A program made the translations under genes and the position numbers. Below the pieces are notes generated by a model. That model searched no databases. It saw nothing but the letters and a program-made list of their open reading frames with translations, and was not told the DNA's origin. Below, piece after piece: positions 1-7,582 of a stretch of 64,000 nucleotides of DNA; position 1 is the first letter of the stretch, and every line of letters starts with the position of its first letter. The stretch is from Chryseobacterium vaccae (GTDB taxonomy: Bacteria > Bacteroidota > Bacteroidia > Flavobacteriales > Weeksellaceae): positions 4,141,001 through 4,205,000 of the forward strand of contig NZ_VSWH01000001.1 in NCBI RefSeq assembly GCF_009602705.1. The letters are read 5' to 3'.

Positions 1-2
1 TC

Positions 3-428
3 TCTAATTTTGCGAAACCCGGTTTTTATTCCAGACATAATTCCTCCTATTGGAAGTATAAGGAGTATCTGGGAATAGGACCTTCTGCCCATTCCTATAA
101 CGGATTTGATGTCAGAAGCTGGAATGTGGCCAACAATCAGCAGTATATCAAAAAACTGAGTAGTAAAAATCTTGCTAAAGAAGAAGAATTGCTTTCACAG
201 GAAGATCAGTTCAATGAAATGATTATGATCGGGCTGAGGACCATCTGGGGAGTAGACCTGGAAAGTCTTAACAGTAAGTTTTCGGATCAAATTCTTGAAC
301 AGTTCCGGAATGAAATAAAATCTAAGCTGGAAGAAGGTATTTTAATGACTGAAAATAACCATTTGAAAATTCCTGAGAAACACTGGTTCATGGCAGACGG
401 AATTGCTTCAGATTTGTTTATTGTATAA
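3..428 (+). CDS. hemW: HemW-like radical SAM protein, C-terminal part
   Basis: The frame is open from the window edge, so this is the last 141 residues of a longer gene whose radical-SAM N-terminus lies outside the window. An internal Met at 126 is not the true start, because conserved sequence precedes it. The stretch FAKPGFYSRHNSSYW followed by EYLGIGPSAHSY is typical of the C-terminal half of HemW, the oxygen-independent coproporphyrinogen oxidase relative now viewed as a heme chaperone. The HemW C-terminal helical domain follows (GLRTIWGVDL). It is followed at 60 nt by murI, which has its own promoter. Family confidence is high; HemW rather than HemN rests on the C-terminal pattern and gene length only. 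Confidence 0.85.
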   Translation, partial: SNFAKPGFYSRHNSSYWKYKEYLGIGPSAHSYNGFDVRSWNVANNQQYIKKLSSKNLAKEEELLSQEDQFNEMIMIGLRTIWGVDLESLNSKFSDQILEQFRNEIKSKLEEGILMTENNHLKIPEKHWFMADGIASDLFIV

Positions 429-463
429 TGGCTGTATATATGCAACTGTGCCATAAAATTCAC

Positions 464-471
464 TATTTTTG
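464..471 (+). promoter_or_regulatory. -7 box for murI (TAttTTTG)
   Basis: TATTTTTG matches the Bacteroidota sigma-A -7 consensus TAnnTTTG. Transcription would begin about 5-7 nt downstream, which is past the upstream TTG at 469. This argues for the TTG at 490 as the murI start. No clear -33 TTTG is seen. Confidence 0.5.
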
Positions 472-489
472 TATAAAATTTCAGTTCGT

Positions 490-1320
490 TTGAAAACTAA
501 AAAACAAGATTATTCGCATCTTTCATCCAGCCAGCCGATCGGTATTTTCGATAGTGGGGTGGGAGGTCTTACCGTAGCTAAAGAAATTAAGAGGCTTCTT
601 CCGAATGAGGATCTGATTTATTTTGGAGATACCAAGCACCTTCCTTATGGTGAAAAGTCAAAAGAAGCGATTATAGAATATTCAACCAAGATCACCAATT
701 TTCTGCTTGAGCAGAACTGTAAAGCTATTGTGGTTGCCTGTAATACAGCTACAGCCAATGCTCTGAATGAAGTGCTGCAGTCTGCTGCAGGAAGAGTTCC
801 TGTTATTGACGTCATTAATCCCGTGGCTGAAAAAGTATCTTATGAAATCCATAATAATGTTGGGGTAATCGCTACGAAAGCTACAGTAAACTCAGGCCTG
901 TATAAGAAAAGCATCCGGAAGCATAATAAATGGATCAAAGTAGATGAGCTGGCAACACCGTTATTGGTTCCGGCTATTGAAGAGGGGTTTAAAAACCATC
1001 CGATTACGCACGCCATCATTTATAATTATTTAAGCAACAGCAAGCTGAAGAATATAGAAACCCTGATCCTTGGCTGTACTCATTATCCGCTTTTGATTGA
1101 TGAGATTAAACAATATTACGGAAACCGTGTCCGTGTGATAGATTCTCCGAATATTGTAGCCAATCATTTGAAAATTATTCTGGATAAGTACCATCTTCTG
1201 AATGAAAACAATCCAAAACCCAACTATCATTTTTACCTTTCAGATCTCACCAAAAATTTTGAAAAGATCTCTAAGAAGTTTTTCGGGAAAACGATAGACC
1301 TGGAGTTGAAAGTATTATAA
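490..1320 (+). CDS. murI: glutamate racemase
   Basis: This enzyme interconverts L- and D-glutamate in the cytosol, supplying D-Glu for peptidoglycan precursors. The motif GIFDSGVGGLT near the N-terminus holds the first catalytic Asp. The two catalytic cysteines sit in ACNTATA and LGCTHYP. Length (276 aa from the chosen start) is usual for the family. The open frame extends to a TTG at 469, but that codon overlaps the -7 box, so I prefer the TTG at 490, which gives a Lys-rich start (MKTKKQDYSHLS). A strong terminator follows directly. It stands alone between hemW and a convergent nitroreductase gene. The start codon is the only real doubt. Confidence 0.93.
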   Translation: MKTKKQDYSHLSSSQPIGIFDSGVGGLTVAKEIKRLLPNEDLIYFGDTKHLPYGEKSKEAIIEYSTKITNFLLEQNCKAIVVACNTATANALNEVLQSAAGRVPVIDVINPVAEKVSYEIHNNVGVIATKATVNSGLYKKSIRKHNKWIKVDELATPLLVPAIEEGFKNHPITHAIIYNYLSNSKLKNIETLILGCTHYPLLIDEIKQYYGNRVRVIDSPNIVANHLKIILDKYHLLNENNPKPNYHFYLSDLTKNFEKISKKFFGKTIDLELKVL

Positions 1321-1322
1321 AT

Positions 1323-1356
1323 AAAAGGCTGTTTCTATAATGAAACAGCCTTTTTT
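1323..1356 (+). terminator. intrinsic terminator after murI
   Basis: A 13-bp perfect stem (AAAAGGCTGTTTC against GAAACAGCCTTTT) with a 6-nt loop runs into a T tract. On the opposite strand the stem's own A-tract reads as a T tail, so it may also serve the convergent nitroreductase gene, which ends at 1381. Confidence 0.85.
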
Positions 1357-1380
1357 GATGTTCAGACCAGTCATTGGATT

Positions 1381-1983
1381 TTACAACGCATCCAGAATTA
1401 CTTTCTCAGCCTTCAGTCTGGATTTTGGATTGAATTTCGGTTGATTGGCATCTGTTTCCTCTTTAACTCCAATAGCTACAGCAAATAAAGTTTCATATTT
1501 TCCGTTTTCCAGAATTTCATCATACTGTTCCGGCTCAATTCCTTCCATTGGGGTAGAATCTATTCCCATAGCTGCACAGGCGGAAAGCAATATACCTAAT
1601 GATAAATAGACCTGGTGAGCCAGCCATGATTTTACAGCAGCTTCACCTTTAGGTTTTACCCGGTTTATGTAATAGTTTACTGCTCCTTCAGGAAGGTTTT
1701 CCTCAATCTGCTTTTCAAAGTCTTCAGTCTTTTTTATCACTTGGAAAATAATCAGATGGCTGCAGTCCAACACTTTTTCTTTATTAATGAAAGAAACTTC
1801 TGCCAGCTGTTTTTTTAATTCAGGATTGCTGATGAAGATAAAATTCCATGGCTGGCTGTTGATGGATGAAGGGCTCAGGTTCAGAATTTCTTTCAGTTCA
1901 CTGATTTGTTCTTCACTGATGGCTGCCTGAGGGTTATACTTTTTTACCGTATACCTCGTTTTCATTTTTTCTAAAAAGTTCAT
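1381..1983 (-). CDS. nitroreductase family NAD(P)H-dependent flavin oxidoreductase
   Basis: This is a predicted FMN enzyme that reduces nitro compounds or quinones using NAD(P)H. The N-terminal TRYTVKKYNP and SPSSINSQPWNFIF match the FMN-binding start of the NfnB/YdgI-like branch. The C-terminal KFNPKSRLKAEKVI is also typical. Length (200 aa) is normal. It is transcribed away from an HxlR-type regulator gene only 83 nt away, with overlapping promoters and inverted repeats between them. That layout suggests control by that regulator, as in the known hypR-hypO pair of Bacillus subtilis. The physiological substrate cannot be told from sequence. Confidence 0.88.
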   Translation of the reverse strand: MNFLEKMKTRYTVKKYNPQAAISEEQISELKEILNLSPSSINSQPWNFIFISNPELKKQLAEVSFINKEKVLDCSHLIIFQVIKKTEDFEKQIEENLPEGAVNYYINRVKPKGEAAVKSWLAHQVYLSLGILLSACAAMGIDSTPMEGIEPEQYDEILENGKYETLFAVAIGVKEETDANQPKFNPKSRLKAEKVILDAL

Positions 1984-1987
1984 AATT

Positions 1988-2063
1988 TATACTATCATTT
2001 TTATAGTTGCAAAATTAATGTAAGTTTGTTACCTTTGCAATAACGGTTAAAAAGGATAGTATA
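1988..2063. promoter_or_regulatory. divergent promoters and candidate HxlR operators
   Basis: On the plus strand TTG (2007-2009), 20 nt, then TAccTTTG (2030-2037) fits the Bacteroidota promoter for the regulator. On the minus strand TAatTTTG (complement of 2010-2017) with TTG 20 nt upstream fits a promoter for the nitroreductase. The two overlap. An inverted repeat ACTAT-N7-ATAGT (1991-2007) covers the plus-strand -33 element. TATACTATC (1988-1996) recurs inverted as GATAGTATA (2055-2063) just before the regulator start. These are plausible binding sites for the HxlR protein. Confidence 0.6.
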
Positions 2064-2066
2064 AAA

Positions 2067-2414
2067 ATGTATACAATAGACGATAAAAAATACCCCTGCT
2101 GCACAAGCGTGACGATGAGATTTATAGGTGGAAAATGGAAAGCTGTAATCTTATATCACCTGATAGACGGAGTTAAAAGATATAATGAGCTGCGAAAGCT
2201 CGTTCCCACCATTACAGAAAGAACGTTGAGCCTTCAGCTAAAGCAAATGGAGGAAGATGATATTATTGAAAGAAAAGTTTATACTGAAAAGCCTCCTTTA
2301 ATGGTAGAATACAGCCTGACCGATTTCGGAAAGACGCTGCTGCCTGTTCTGCACGCCATTACAAACTGGGGAAAGGGTGCTCCGGAGCTTTCCAAAAAAA
2401 TAATCAGGAATTAA
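2067..2414 (+). CDS. HxlR-family winged-helix regulator with N-terminal Cys pair
   Basis: A 115-residue MarR-like DNA-binding protein. The segment MRFIGGKWKAVILYHL followed by RYNELRKLVPTITERTLSLQ is the HxlR winged-helix core, and VEYSLTDFGKTLLPVL is the usual wing and end. Cys11-Cys12 sit just before the domain, where redox-sensing HxlR members (HypR, YodB, QorR) carry their sensing cysteine. The neighbouring divergent nitroreductase makes control of quinone, nitro or disulfide stress a sound inference. The gene shares four bases with the convergent rsmD stop, and a hairpin across both stops probably terminates both genes. Confidence 0.9.
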   Translation: MYTIDDKKYPCCTSVTMRFIGGKWKAVILYHLIDGVKRYNELRKLVPTITERTLSLQLKQMEEDDIIERKVYTEKPPLMVEYSLTDFGKTLLPVLHAITNWGKGAPELSKKIIRN

Positions 2415-2427
2415 ATTTCCTGATTAT
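2400..2427. terminator. bidirectional terminator built into two overlapping stop regions
   Basis: An 11-bp perfect stem (2400-2410 with 2417-2427) with a 6-nt loop covers the stop codons of the HxlR gene and rsmD. On the minus strand it is followed by seven T residues, a strong terminator for rsmD. The plus-strand tail is weaker. Confidence 0.75.
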
Positions 2428-2983
2428 CTTCTTTATTCGGTTCAAAAAAACTGAAACTAACGTTTCCGTATTTTCGGGTTTCTTTTAAGTTGGAGTGTTC
2501 AAGCTTCATACGGCTTTGATGTTCTACGATCAGAACTCCGTTTTCTTTCAGGAATTTATTGTTGAGGACTAAAGAGATCAGTTCATAATATTTCTTTTCT
2601 TCCATTTCGAAGGGAGCATCAGAAAATACAATCTCAAAACTCTTTTTATTTCTGAACTTTTTAAGCCAGTCAAACACATCTCCTCTCTGTACATTGATCT
2701 GTAAGGACATATCCAGTTCTGATGCAGTAGAATTGATAAATCCGGTATGTTTCGGGTTCATCTCCACAGAAGTAACATCCTGACATCCTCTGGATGCAAA
2801 CTCAAACGAGATAGAACCAATCCCTGCAAAAAGATCCAGTACGGAAATGGACTGCATATCATACGTATTTTCCAGAATACTGAATAAAGCTTCCTTAGCG
2901 AAATCGGTTGTTGGTCTGACATCAAAATTTTTCGGAGCCGCTATTTTCTTGGCTTTCCACTTGCCGGATATTATTCTGAACAT
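2411..2983 (-). CDS. rsmD: 16S rRNA (guanine-N2)-methyltransferase RsmD-like
   Basis: A Rossmann-fold SAM methyltransferase predicted to modify G966 of 16S rRNA. The start MFRIISGKWKAKKI and DVRPTTDFAKEALFSIL are the RsmD signature. LDLFAGIGSISFEFASRG is the SAM-binding loop. The catalytic motif reads SDAPFE where most RsmD proteins have DPPF or DPPY, so the first Pro is replaced by Ala; I believe related Bacteroidota proteins share this but cannot check. Length (190 aa) is usual. DUF3822 lies directly upstream on the same strand, a pairing I recall from related genomes. Confidence 0.88.
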   Translation of the reverse strand: MFRIISGKWKAKKIAAPKNFDVRPTTDFAKEALFSILENTYDMQSISVLDLFAGIGSISFEFASRGCQDVTSVEMNPKHTGFINSTASELDMSLQINVQRGDVFDWLKKFRNKKSFEIVFSDAPFEMEEKKYYELISLVLNNKFLKENGVLIVEHQSRMKLEHSNLKETRKYGNVSFSFFEPNKEDNQEI

Positions 2984-2991
2984 ATTTTTTT

Positions 2992-3060
2992 AGTTGTTAG
3001 GTAACAGACATAGGTGGCAGATCACTGAATTTGGGAATTAATCCCTATGATCCGCTTCCT
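2992..3060. repeat. imperfect palindromic spacer between DUF3822 and rsmD
   Basis: Left arm 3012-3024 and right arm 3048-3060 pair at 10 of 13 positions around an inner GGGA/TCCC hairpin (3033-3045). The part 2992-3019 can be read as loose 7-nt words beginning AG. It resembles the intergenic tracts in the nuo operon, but the period is less clear. Confidence 0.4.
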
Positions 3061-3065
3061 GCAGT

Positions 3066-3782
3066 CTAATTGAGTATAAAATTCTTATTAGGAACGTTGT
3101 CAAAAACAATTTTCAGGTTTTTGACAAATTTCTGAAGTTCGGAGATAAAGGTTTCATTTTCTGTGGTCTCACCATAAGCATAGAAATGGGTCTCATTGAT
3201 GCCGAAACCTATTTTACTCAAAGTAAACATGATGAAATAAAGAAAATCTACTTCCGAATTGACATCCAGGTTGTTATACAGGATGATTTTTTTATTATCG
3301 ATAGCAAAAAATTCACATTGGTTATGATATAGATTGATATGAATTTCTTTGCCGGTTTTAATGTTGATAGAATTTAAAAACTTTTCTCCCGAAAAATTAA
3401 AATGGACGGGAACCGCAATTTCTTTTATTTTTTTATAAAAGTTTTTCTGAAAAGTATAATAAAACTGTACCCCGAATTTTTTATTAACAGAGAGCATCAG
3501 TTCTTCTTTTTCTTTGTTGGTAGGAGCATTGAACGCAATAAGTTCAAATCCTGCCTCATGCTCAGAATATCCTTCCGGCATCAGGGTAAAATGATTCAGA
3601 GCCGAAACCACCTGTATTTCATCAAACCTTTGTTTGATAAGTATTTCATCAAGCTTGTCTTCGATTAGATTTTCCGGTGTTTCTTCCGTAACGAAATAAG
3701 ACTTTTCCTCCAGGACACTCTTGTTTTTGGTGATCTGGCAGATTAATCCGTCTTTGGTAAAAAGTAAATTAAGTACGTTCAT
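3066..3782 (-). CDS. DUF3822 family protein
   Basis: A 238-residue protein I assign to DUF3822, a Bacteroidota family whose predicted fold resembles the actin/ASKHA ATPases; no biochemical role is known to me. Visible features are the start MNVLNLLFTKDGLICQITK, a central ELIAFNAPTNKEKEEL, and GKEIHINLYHNQCEFFAIDNKKIILYN as a repeated half-domain (quoted here in part only as recognition). There is no signal peptide. It lies upstream of rsmD and downstream of the Smr gene on the same strand. In other Bacteroidota it sits near rsmD or coaD, which hints at a housekeeping link. The function is unknown. Confidence 0.7.
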   Translation of the reverse strand: MNVLNLLFTKDGLICQITKNKSVLEEKSYFVTEETPENLIEDKLDEILIKQRFDEIQVVSALNHFTLMPEGYSEHEAGFELIAFNAPTNKEKEELMLSVNKKFGVQFYYTFQKNFYKKIKEIAVPVHFNFSGEKFLNSINIKTGKEIHINLYHNQCEFFAIDNKKIILYNNLDVNSEVDFLYFIMFTLSKIGFGINETHFYAYGETTENETFISELQKFVKNLKIVFDNVPNKNFILN

Positions 3783-3801
3783 ATTTCTATTGAATGCAAA
3801 T

Positions 3802-4296
3802 TTAGTGAAATTCTATCATAACGGCACCCGATTGATGATGAAGTATTTCTTTATTATAAAAATCGATATCAGTCTGGCTTTCCAGAACATTCCATACCAT
3901 TCTCTGCAGGGTTCCGTCACCAATACCGTGAACAATTTCAAGTCGCTTCAGATGATGTTTTCTACAGAAACTTAGCACTTCCATCAGTTTTTCCTTTTGG
4001 ATGAAAAGTCTTTCAAAACTGTCATAATCATTAGGATTCTTCACCAGATTGTGGAAATGAAGATCCAGAACCATATGATTTTTCTGGTGTTTTTTAGAAA
4101 TAACCTTTTTCAGTTCGGCTTTCTTTTCAACCCTAATATTCTCGTAAAGATCAACATCTTTGGGAACCAGCTTTTCTTTTGGATACTGATGAGTGAATCC
4201 GTACTCATCTTTAAAAACCACAATATTTCCATTTACGGAAGTAATAATTCCGCTCAAATCTTCATCTACTACAGAAACTTTGTTCCCGATCTTCAT
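3802..4296 (-). CDS. Smr-domain protein (DUF2027-like)
   Basis: From the Met at 4296 this is a 164-aa protein. The first ~60 residues (MKIGNKVSVVDEDLSGIITS, then DEYGFTHQYPKEKLVP) look like a small beta domain found in Bacteroidota Smr proteins. The C-terminal ~85 residues hold the Smr motif: LDLHFHNL, then IVHGIGDGTL, then GAVMIEF. Smr domains act as endonucleases on nucleic acids, in MutS2 and in ribosome-collision rescue. A longer frame starts at 4350 but would overlap the upstream phosphodiesterase gene and adds a non-conserved Lys-rich extension. The true substrate is not evident. Confidence 0.82.
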   Translation of the reverse strand: MKIGNKVSVVDEDLSGIITSVNGNIVVFKDEYGFTHQYPKEKLVPKDVDLYENIRVEKKAELKKVISKKHQKNHMVLDLHFHNLVKNPNDYDSFERLFIQKEKLMEVLSFCRKHHLKRLEIVHGIGDGTLQRMVWNVLESQTDIDFYNKEILHHQSGAVMIEFH

Positions 4297-4318
4297 AATT
4301 CTTAACGCCTGTTTACTT

Positions 4319-4816
4319 TTAACCTTTGTTTCCCAGTTCAATAACTTCAAGATCCTTTATTTCTTCACCATCTACTACAAATCTCATCATGGTTCTCACC
4401 TTATGCCAGCCCTGTTGTCCGCATGCGCCGGGATTAAGGTGCAAAAGGCTGTTCTTTTCATCATACATTGCCTTTAAAATATGGGAATGTCCGGAAATAA
4501 ATAATTTAGGGGCTTTCTCAGCAATCTCTTTTTTGGTTAACGGAGTATATTTCCCAGGATATCCACCGATATGAATCATCAGAACCTCAAGATCTTCGCA
4601 GAAAAACCTGTTCACTTCAGGAAATTCAGAACGGATCTTTGCGTTATCAATATTTCCGTAAACTCCTTTCAGAGGTTTTATTTTTTCCAGTTGTTCAATA
4701 ACGTCCATACTTCCGAAGTCGCCGCAATGCCACACTTCATCAGCCTGCTGTGCATATTCTAAGATTCTGTCATCTATATAAGAATGCGAATCGGAAAGGA
4801 GAAGGATCTTGGTCAT
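4319..4816 (-). CDS. YfcE/MJ0936-type metallophosphodiesterase
   Basis: A 165-residue calcineurin-like phosphoesterase with all metal-binding blocks: LLLSDSH, WHCGDFGS, GVYGNID, MIHIG and ISGHSH. This small single-domain form is the YfcE/MJ0936 family, which hydrolyses phosphodiesters with Mn or other divalent metals; the natural substrate is unknown. It has no signal peptide, so it acts in the cytosol. It ends 22 nt before the preferred Smr start, so the two are likely co-transcribed with DUF3822 and rsmD downstream. Confidence 0.88.
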   Translation of the reverse strand: MTKILLLSDSHSYIDDRILEYAQQADEVWHCGDFGSMDVIEQLEKIKPLKGVYGNIDNAKIRSEFPEVNRFFCEDLEVLMIHIGGYPGKYTPLTKKEIAEKAPKLFISGHSHILKAMYDEKNSLLHLNPGACGQQGWHKVRTMMRFVVDGEEIKDLEVIELGNKG

Positions 4817-4917
4817 AAAACGCTGGAATTTTTTACAAAGTTAGGAAAGATTTAATTTTTCAATATTTAAAACGAAAAACTTTTATCATCCGTAAAATGG
4901 TATCTCTTAATATTTAG

Positions 4918-4925
4918 TAAATTTG
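4918..4925 (+). promoter_or_regulatory. -7 box TAaaTTTG before the serine hydrolase
   Basis: A perfect TAnnTTTG lies 20 nt upstream of the ATG at 4945. No convincing -33 element is visible at 17-23 nt. Confidence 0.45.
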
Positions 4926-4944
4926 GGAGAAATATATAAAAAAA

Positions 4945-6489
4945 ATGAAGCAGAAATTTTCTTTTTTCCTTCTTCTTTTGGCGGTGGGATTTTCCAATGC
5001 CCAGGTGGAAGAAAAAAAACTGGATGAACTGATCCAGAATACTCTGAAAACCTTCGATGTTCCCGGAATGTCTGTAGGAATTGTAAAAGATGGAAAAGTG
5101 ATCTATTCTAAAGGTTTTGGGCAGCGCTCTTTAACTACAAAACAGCCGATGGATGACAATACACTGGTAGGTATTGCTTCCAACTCCAAAGGGTTCACCT
5201 GTACCGCTCTGGCCATCTTAGCAGATGAAGGAAAACTGAATTGGGACGATAAAGTTTCAAAATATATCCCTGAGTTTCAAATGTACGATCCGTATGTTTC
5301 CCAAAATGTAACGGTAAAAGATCTTGTAACCCACAGAGCCGGATTAGGATTAGGACAGGGTGATCTGATGTTTTTCCCGGAAGGTGGAAGCATGACCGTG
5401 AATGATATTGTACACAACGTACGTTATTTGAAGCCTGAAAACCCTTTTAGAACAACGCTGGACTATAATAATATTATGTTTATCATTGCCGGAGAAGTTA
5501 TTCACAGGATCTCCGGTTTAAGCTGGGCAGAATTTATTGAACAGAAAATCATGAAGCCGGTAGGGATGACCTCCAGCTATGGCAGCTATAACAAAGCAAA
5601 AGCAGTATCCAATAAAATTGATGCCCATGCTCCTGTAGATGGTAAAGCAGTAGCCGTTCCGCATGACTGGAATGAGACCGCTAATGCAGCAGGCGGAATT
5701 ATGAGCAATATTAAAGATATGACTACCTGGGCAGATTGTCTTTTAAATAATTTCACTACTAAAGACGGCAAAAAACTGGTTTCAGATAAAAATGTACAGC
5801 AGTTGTGGAGCCTTCAGATTCCGGATAGAGTAGCGATGAAAAATCCTTATGACACCAGTTTCTATGGATATGGATTGGGATGGTTCTTAAGTGATGTGAA
5901 AGGACATAAACAGATACAGCATACCGGCGGATTAATAGGAACTGTTACCCAGTTCACCCTTATTCCGGATCTGAAATTGGGAATTGTAGTATTGACTAAT
6001 CAACAGTCGGGAGCGGCTTTCAATACCATCACCAATACCGTAAAAGATTCTTATCTGGGAATTGCAGACAGAAACTGGCTGAAAACTTACGGAGAGAGAA
6101 TGGCAAAAGTGAATGCTGAATATGAGAAGCAGAAAAAAGAAGCTTTTGCAAAATCTGAAGCTTTCAAAAAAGATAAAAACCTGCAGCCTAAAGCCGAACA
6201 GTTTGTAGGAAAGTATAATGACGAATGGTTTGGAGATGTGGAAATTTCACAACAGGGAAGTACCTACAGAATTATCTGTAAAAATTCACCAAGACTGAAG
6301 GGAGAATTGCTGCCTTATTCCAATAATACATTTATCATCAAATGGGACGACAGAAGCTACGATGCCGATGCCTATATTATTTTCGCCTATGATGAGAACG
6401 GTAAGGCAGAATCTGCAAAACTAAAGGCAATTTCAGATATCACAGATTTCAGCTTTGATTTTGATGACCTGAATCTGAAAAGAAAATAA
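4945..6489 (+). CDS. secreted beta-lactamase-like serine hydrolase with DUF3471-type tail
   Basis: A 514-residue protein with a Sec signal peptide (MKQKFSFFLLLLAVGFSNAQ). The class C beta-lactamase/PBPX core spans about residues 25-390. It has the SxxK nucleophile in IASNSKGFT, the Tyr motif in LDYNNIMF and the third motif HTGG. The last ~100 residues (FVGKYNDEWFGDVEISQQ) look like the DUF3471 domain often appended to such hydrolases. Likely periplasmic or surface-located, acting on peptidoglycan peptides, D-amino-acid peptides or esters; a true beta-lactamase role cannot be claimed. It is monocistronic, with its own -7 box. Confidence 0.9.
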   Translation: MKQKFSFFLLLLAVGFSNAQVEEKKLDELIQNTLKTFDVPGMSVGIVKDGKVIYSKGFGQRSLTTKQPMDDNTLVGIASNSKGFTCTALAILADEGKLNWDDKVSKYIPEFQMYDPYVSQNVTVKDLVTHRAGLGLGQGDLMFFPEGGSMTVNDIVHNVRYLKPENPFRTTLDYNNIMFIIAGEVIHRISGLSWAEFIEQKIMKPVGMTSSYGSYNKAKAVSNKIDAHAPVDGKAVAVPHDWNETANAAGGIMSNIKDMTTWADCLLNNFTTKDGKKLVSDKNVQQLWSLQIPDRVAMKNPYDTSFYGYGLGWFLSDVKGHKQIQHTGGLIGTVTQFTLIPDLKLGIVVLTNQQSGAAFNTITNTVKDSYLGIADRNWLKTYGERMAKVNAEYEKQKKEAFAKSEAFKKDKNLQPKAEQFVGKYNDEWFGDVEISQQGSTYRIICKNSPRLKGELLPYSNNTFIIKWDDRSYDADAYIIFAYDENGKAESAKLKAISDITDFSFDFDDLNLKRK

Positions 6490-6506
6490 CAGAAGAGATT
6501 ATTAAA

Positions 6507-6656
6507 TTAACCTCAGTTCGGGATAAGAATATCTGATAAATGCAGGTTTGAAGCTGGATGATGGAAGAGGGAAGTTATGAAAGTCATTAAGAGCAAATAT
6601 TGATTTGTTTTAATTTTCTGGAGGCTTTCAAACTCCTTGGCCCGAACTCACGTTAA
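6507..6656. repeat. intergenic element with 16-bp inverted ends and internal 7-nt words
   Basis: TTAACCTCAGTTCGGG (6507-6522) recurs inverted at 6641-6656 with 14 of 16 positions matching. Between them, 6550-6577 reads as four 7-nt words of the form GAAGNNG or close to it. There is no open frame of note. It may be a multicopy intergenic repeat of this genus, which one genome search would settle. Confidence 0.5.
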
Positions 6657-6668
6657 ATTATTCAATAG

Positions 6669-6697
6669 AAACGGGCTTAGGCCCGTTTTGTTTTTTT
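6669..6697 (+). terminator. intrinsic terminator
   Basis: AAACGGGC-TTAG-GCCCGTTT (8-bp stem) followed by a T-rich run ends transcription coming from the serine hydrolase side. It abuts the end of the convergent archaemetzincin gene. Confidence 0.85.
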
Positions 6698-6700
6698 ATA

Positions 6701-7582
6701 TTATTTCAACACATTTAAATCTGCTTCAGTACGGGAAAGTTCAGTATTCAAATGTTGTTTTTCAAAGAATTGTTTCAGCTGGCTGAGGCGCTTTTTAGGA
6801 TCGTAATGAATACTTGAGTTCAGTTTTTGCTGACAAAGCGAGCAGGCTCTTGCAAAATGAAAATCCGCCTCAGAAAGTGAATTGGTTCCGTTCATCACAC
6901 AATTGGCATTAAGGCAGTGGCTGATGCCGAACATATGTCCGATTTCGTGGGAACTTATTTTTATTAGCCTAAGAAGACTTTCATTAAAATTAGATTCTGT
7001 TAAGTTACCATTAGCAAATCTGTACAGGGAAGTTACACCTACACCGTCTTCATAAGAAGCAAATCCGAAAACATAATTCCATTCCGGTCTGGGATACAGA
7101 TCTCTTTCTGTAATTCCCATGAGTACCACACCATCTTTGGGCTTCCGTTTAATCAGAATATTGTCCAGAACATAGCTCGCCAATACCTGCTCATGTCCTT
7201 CCCTGGATATTCTTTTAGCCGTTTTGTCAATAATTGAATTAGGTAAAGCAGGAAGAATTTTTGTTTCCAGTTGGTAATAAGCATTTAAATATTCCTTAGT
7301 GAGCTGGATCTCCTTTTGCTGCAACGCATTGAAATTTCCTACAGGCTGTAGATAAATGATGTTTTTTCCGGGCTCAGGTTTTATTTTTTTTGACTTCTGA
7401 AAGTCTTCAAATTGCTGAAATTTTTCATCGTGGCTGTACCTCCAGCTTCCCGGTTGGGGATCAGAAAGTTTTACATCATTGATGGCGATTGTTTCCAGAT
7501 AAGACTTTTCCTTCTTCTGGCAGGAGAAAAGGAAAATAAAAATAACTGCATAAAAAATACTATTATATTTTACCTGGTTCAT
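6701..7582 (-). CDS. archaemetzincin-like zinc protease, lipoprotein
   Basis: From the Met at 7582 the product is 293 aa and begins with a lipoprotein signal (FIFLFSC, then QKKEKS). The extended zinc motif HEIGHMFGISHC (His212, Glu213, His216, His222) followed by four spaced cysteines (C223, C228, C247, C250; CSLCQQKL) is the archaemetzincin signature. Archaemetzincins are usually cytosolic; here the lipobox predicts a membrane-anchored periplasmic or surface form. The longer frame from 7645 lacks a signal peptide and runs well into sixA, so it is rejected. The chosen start overlaps the sixA end by 20 nt, suggesting coupling. The substrate is unknown. Confidence 0.87.
   Translation of the reverse strand: MNQVKYNSIFYAVIFIFLFSCQKKEKSYLETIAINDVKLSDPQPGSWRYSHDEKFQQFEDFQKSKKIKPEPGKNIIYLQPVGNFNALQQKEIQLTKEYLNAYYQLETKILPALPNSIIDKTAKRISREGHEQVLASYVLDNILIKRKPKDGVVLMGITERDLYPRPEWNYVFGFASYEDGVGVTSLYRFANGNLTESNFNESLLRLIKISSHEIGHMFGISHCLNANCVMNGTNSLSEADFHFARACSLCQQKLNSSIHYDPKKRLSQLKQFFEKQHLNTELSRTEADLNVLK

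Noticed and set aside
469..492. TTG at 469 as murI start
   Set aside because: It overlaps the TAttTTTG promoter box, so it would lie upstream of the transcript start.
4297..4350. Extended N-terminus of the Smr protein
   Set aside because: It would overlap the upstream phosphodiesterase gene by 32 nt and adds a Lys-rich stretch ahead of a good Met start.
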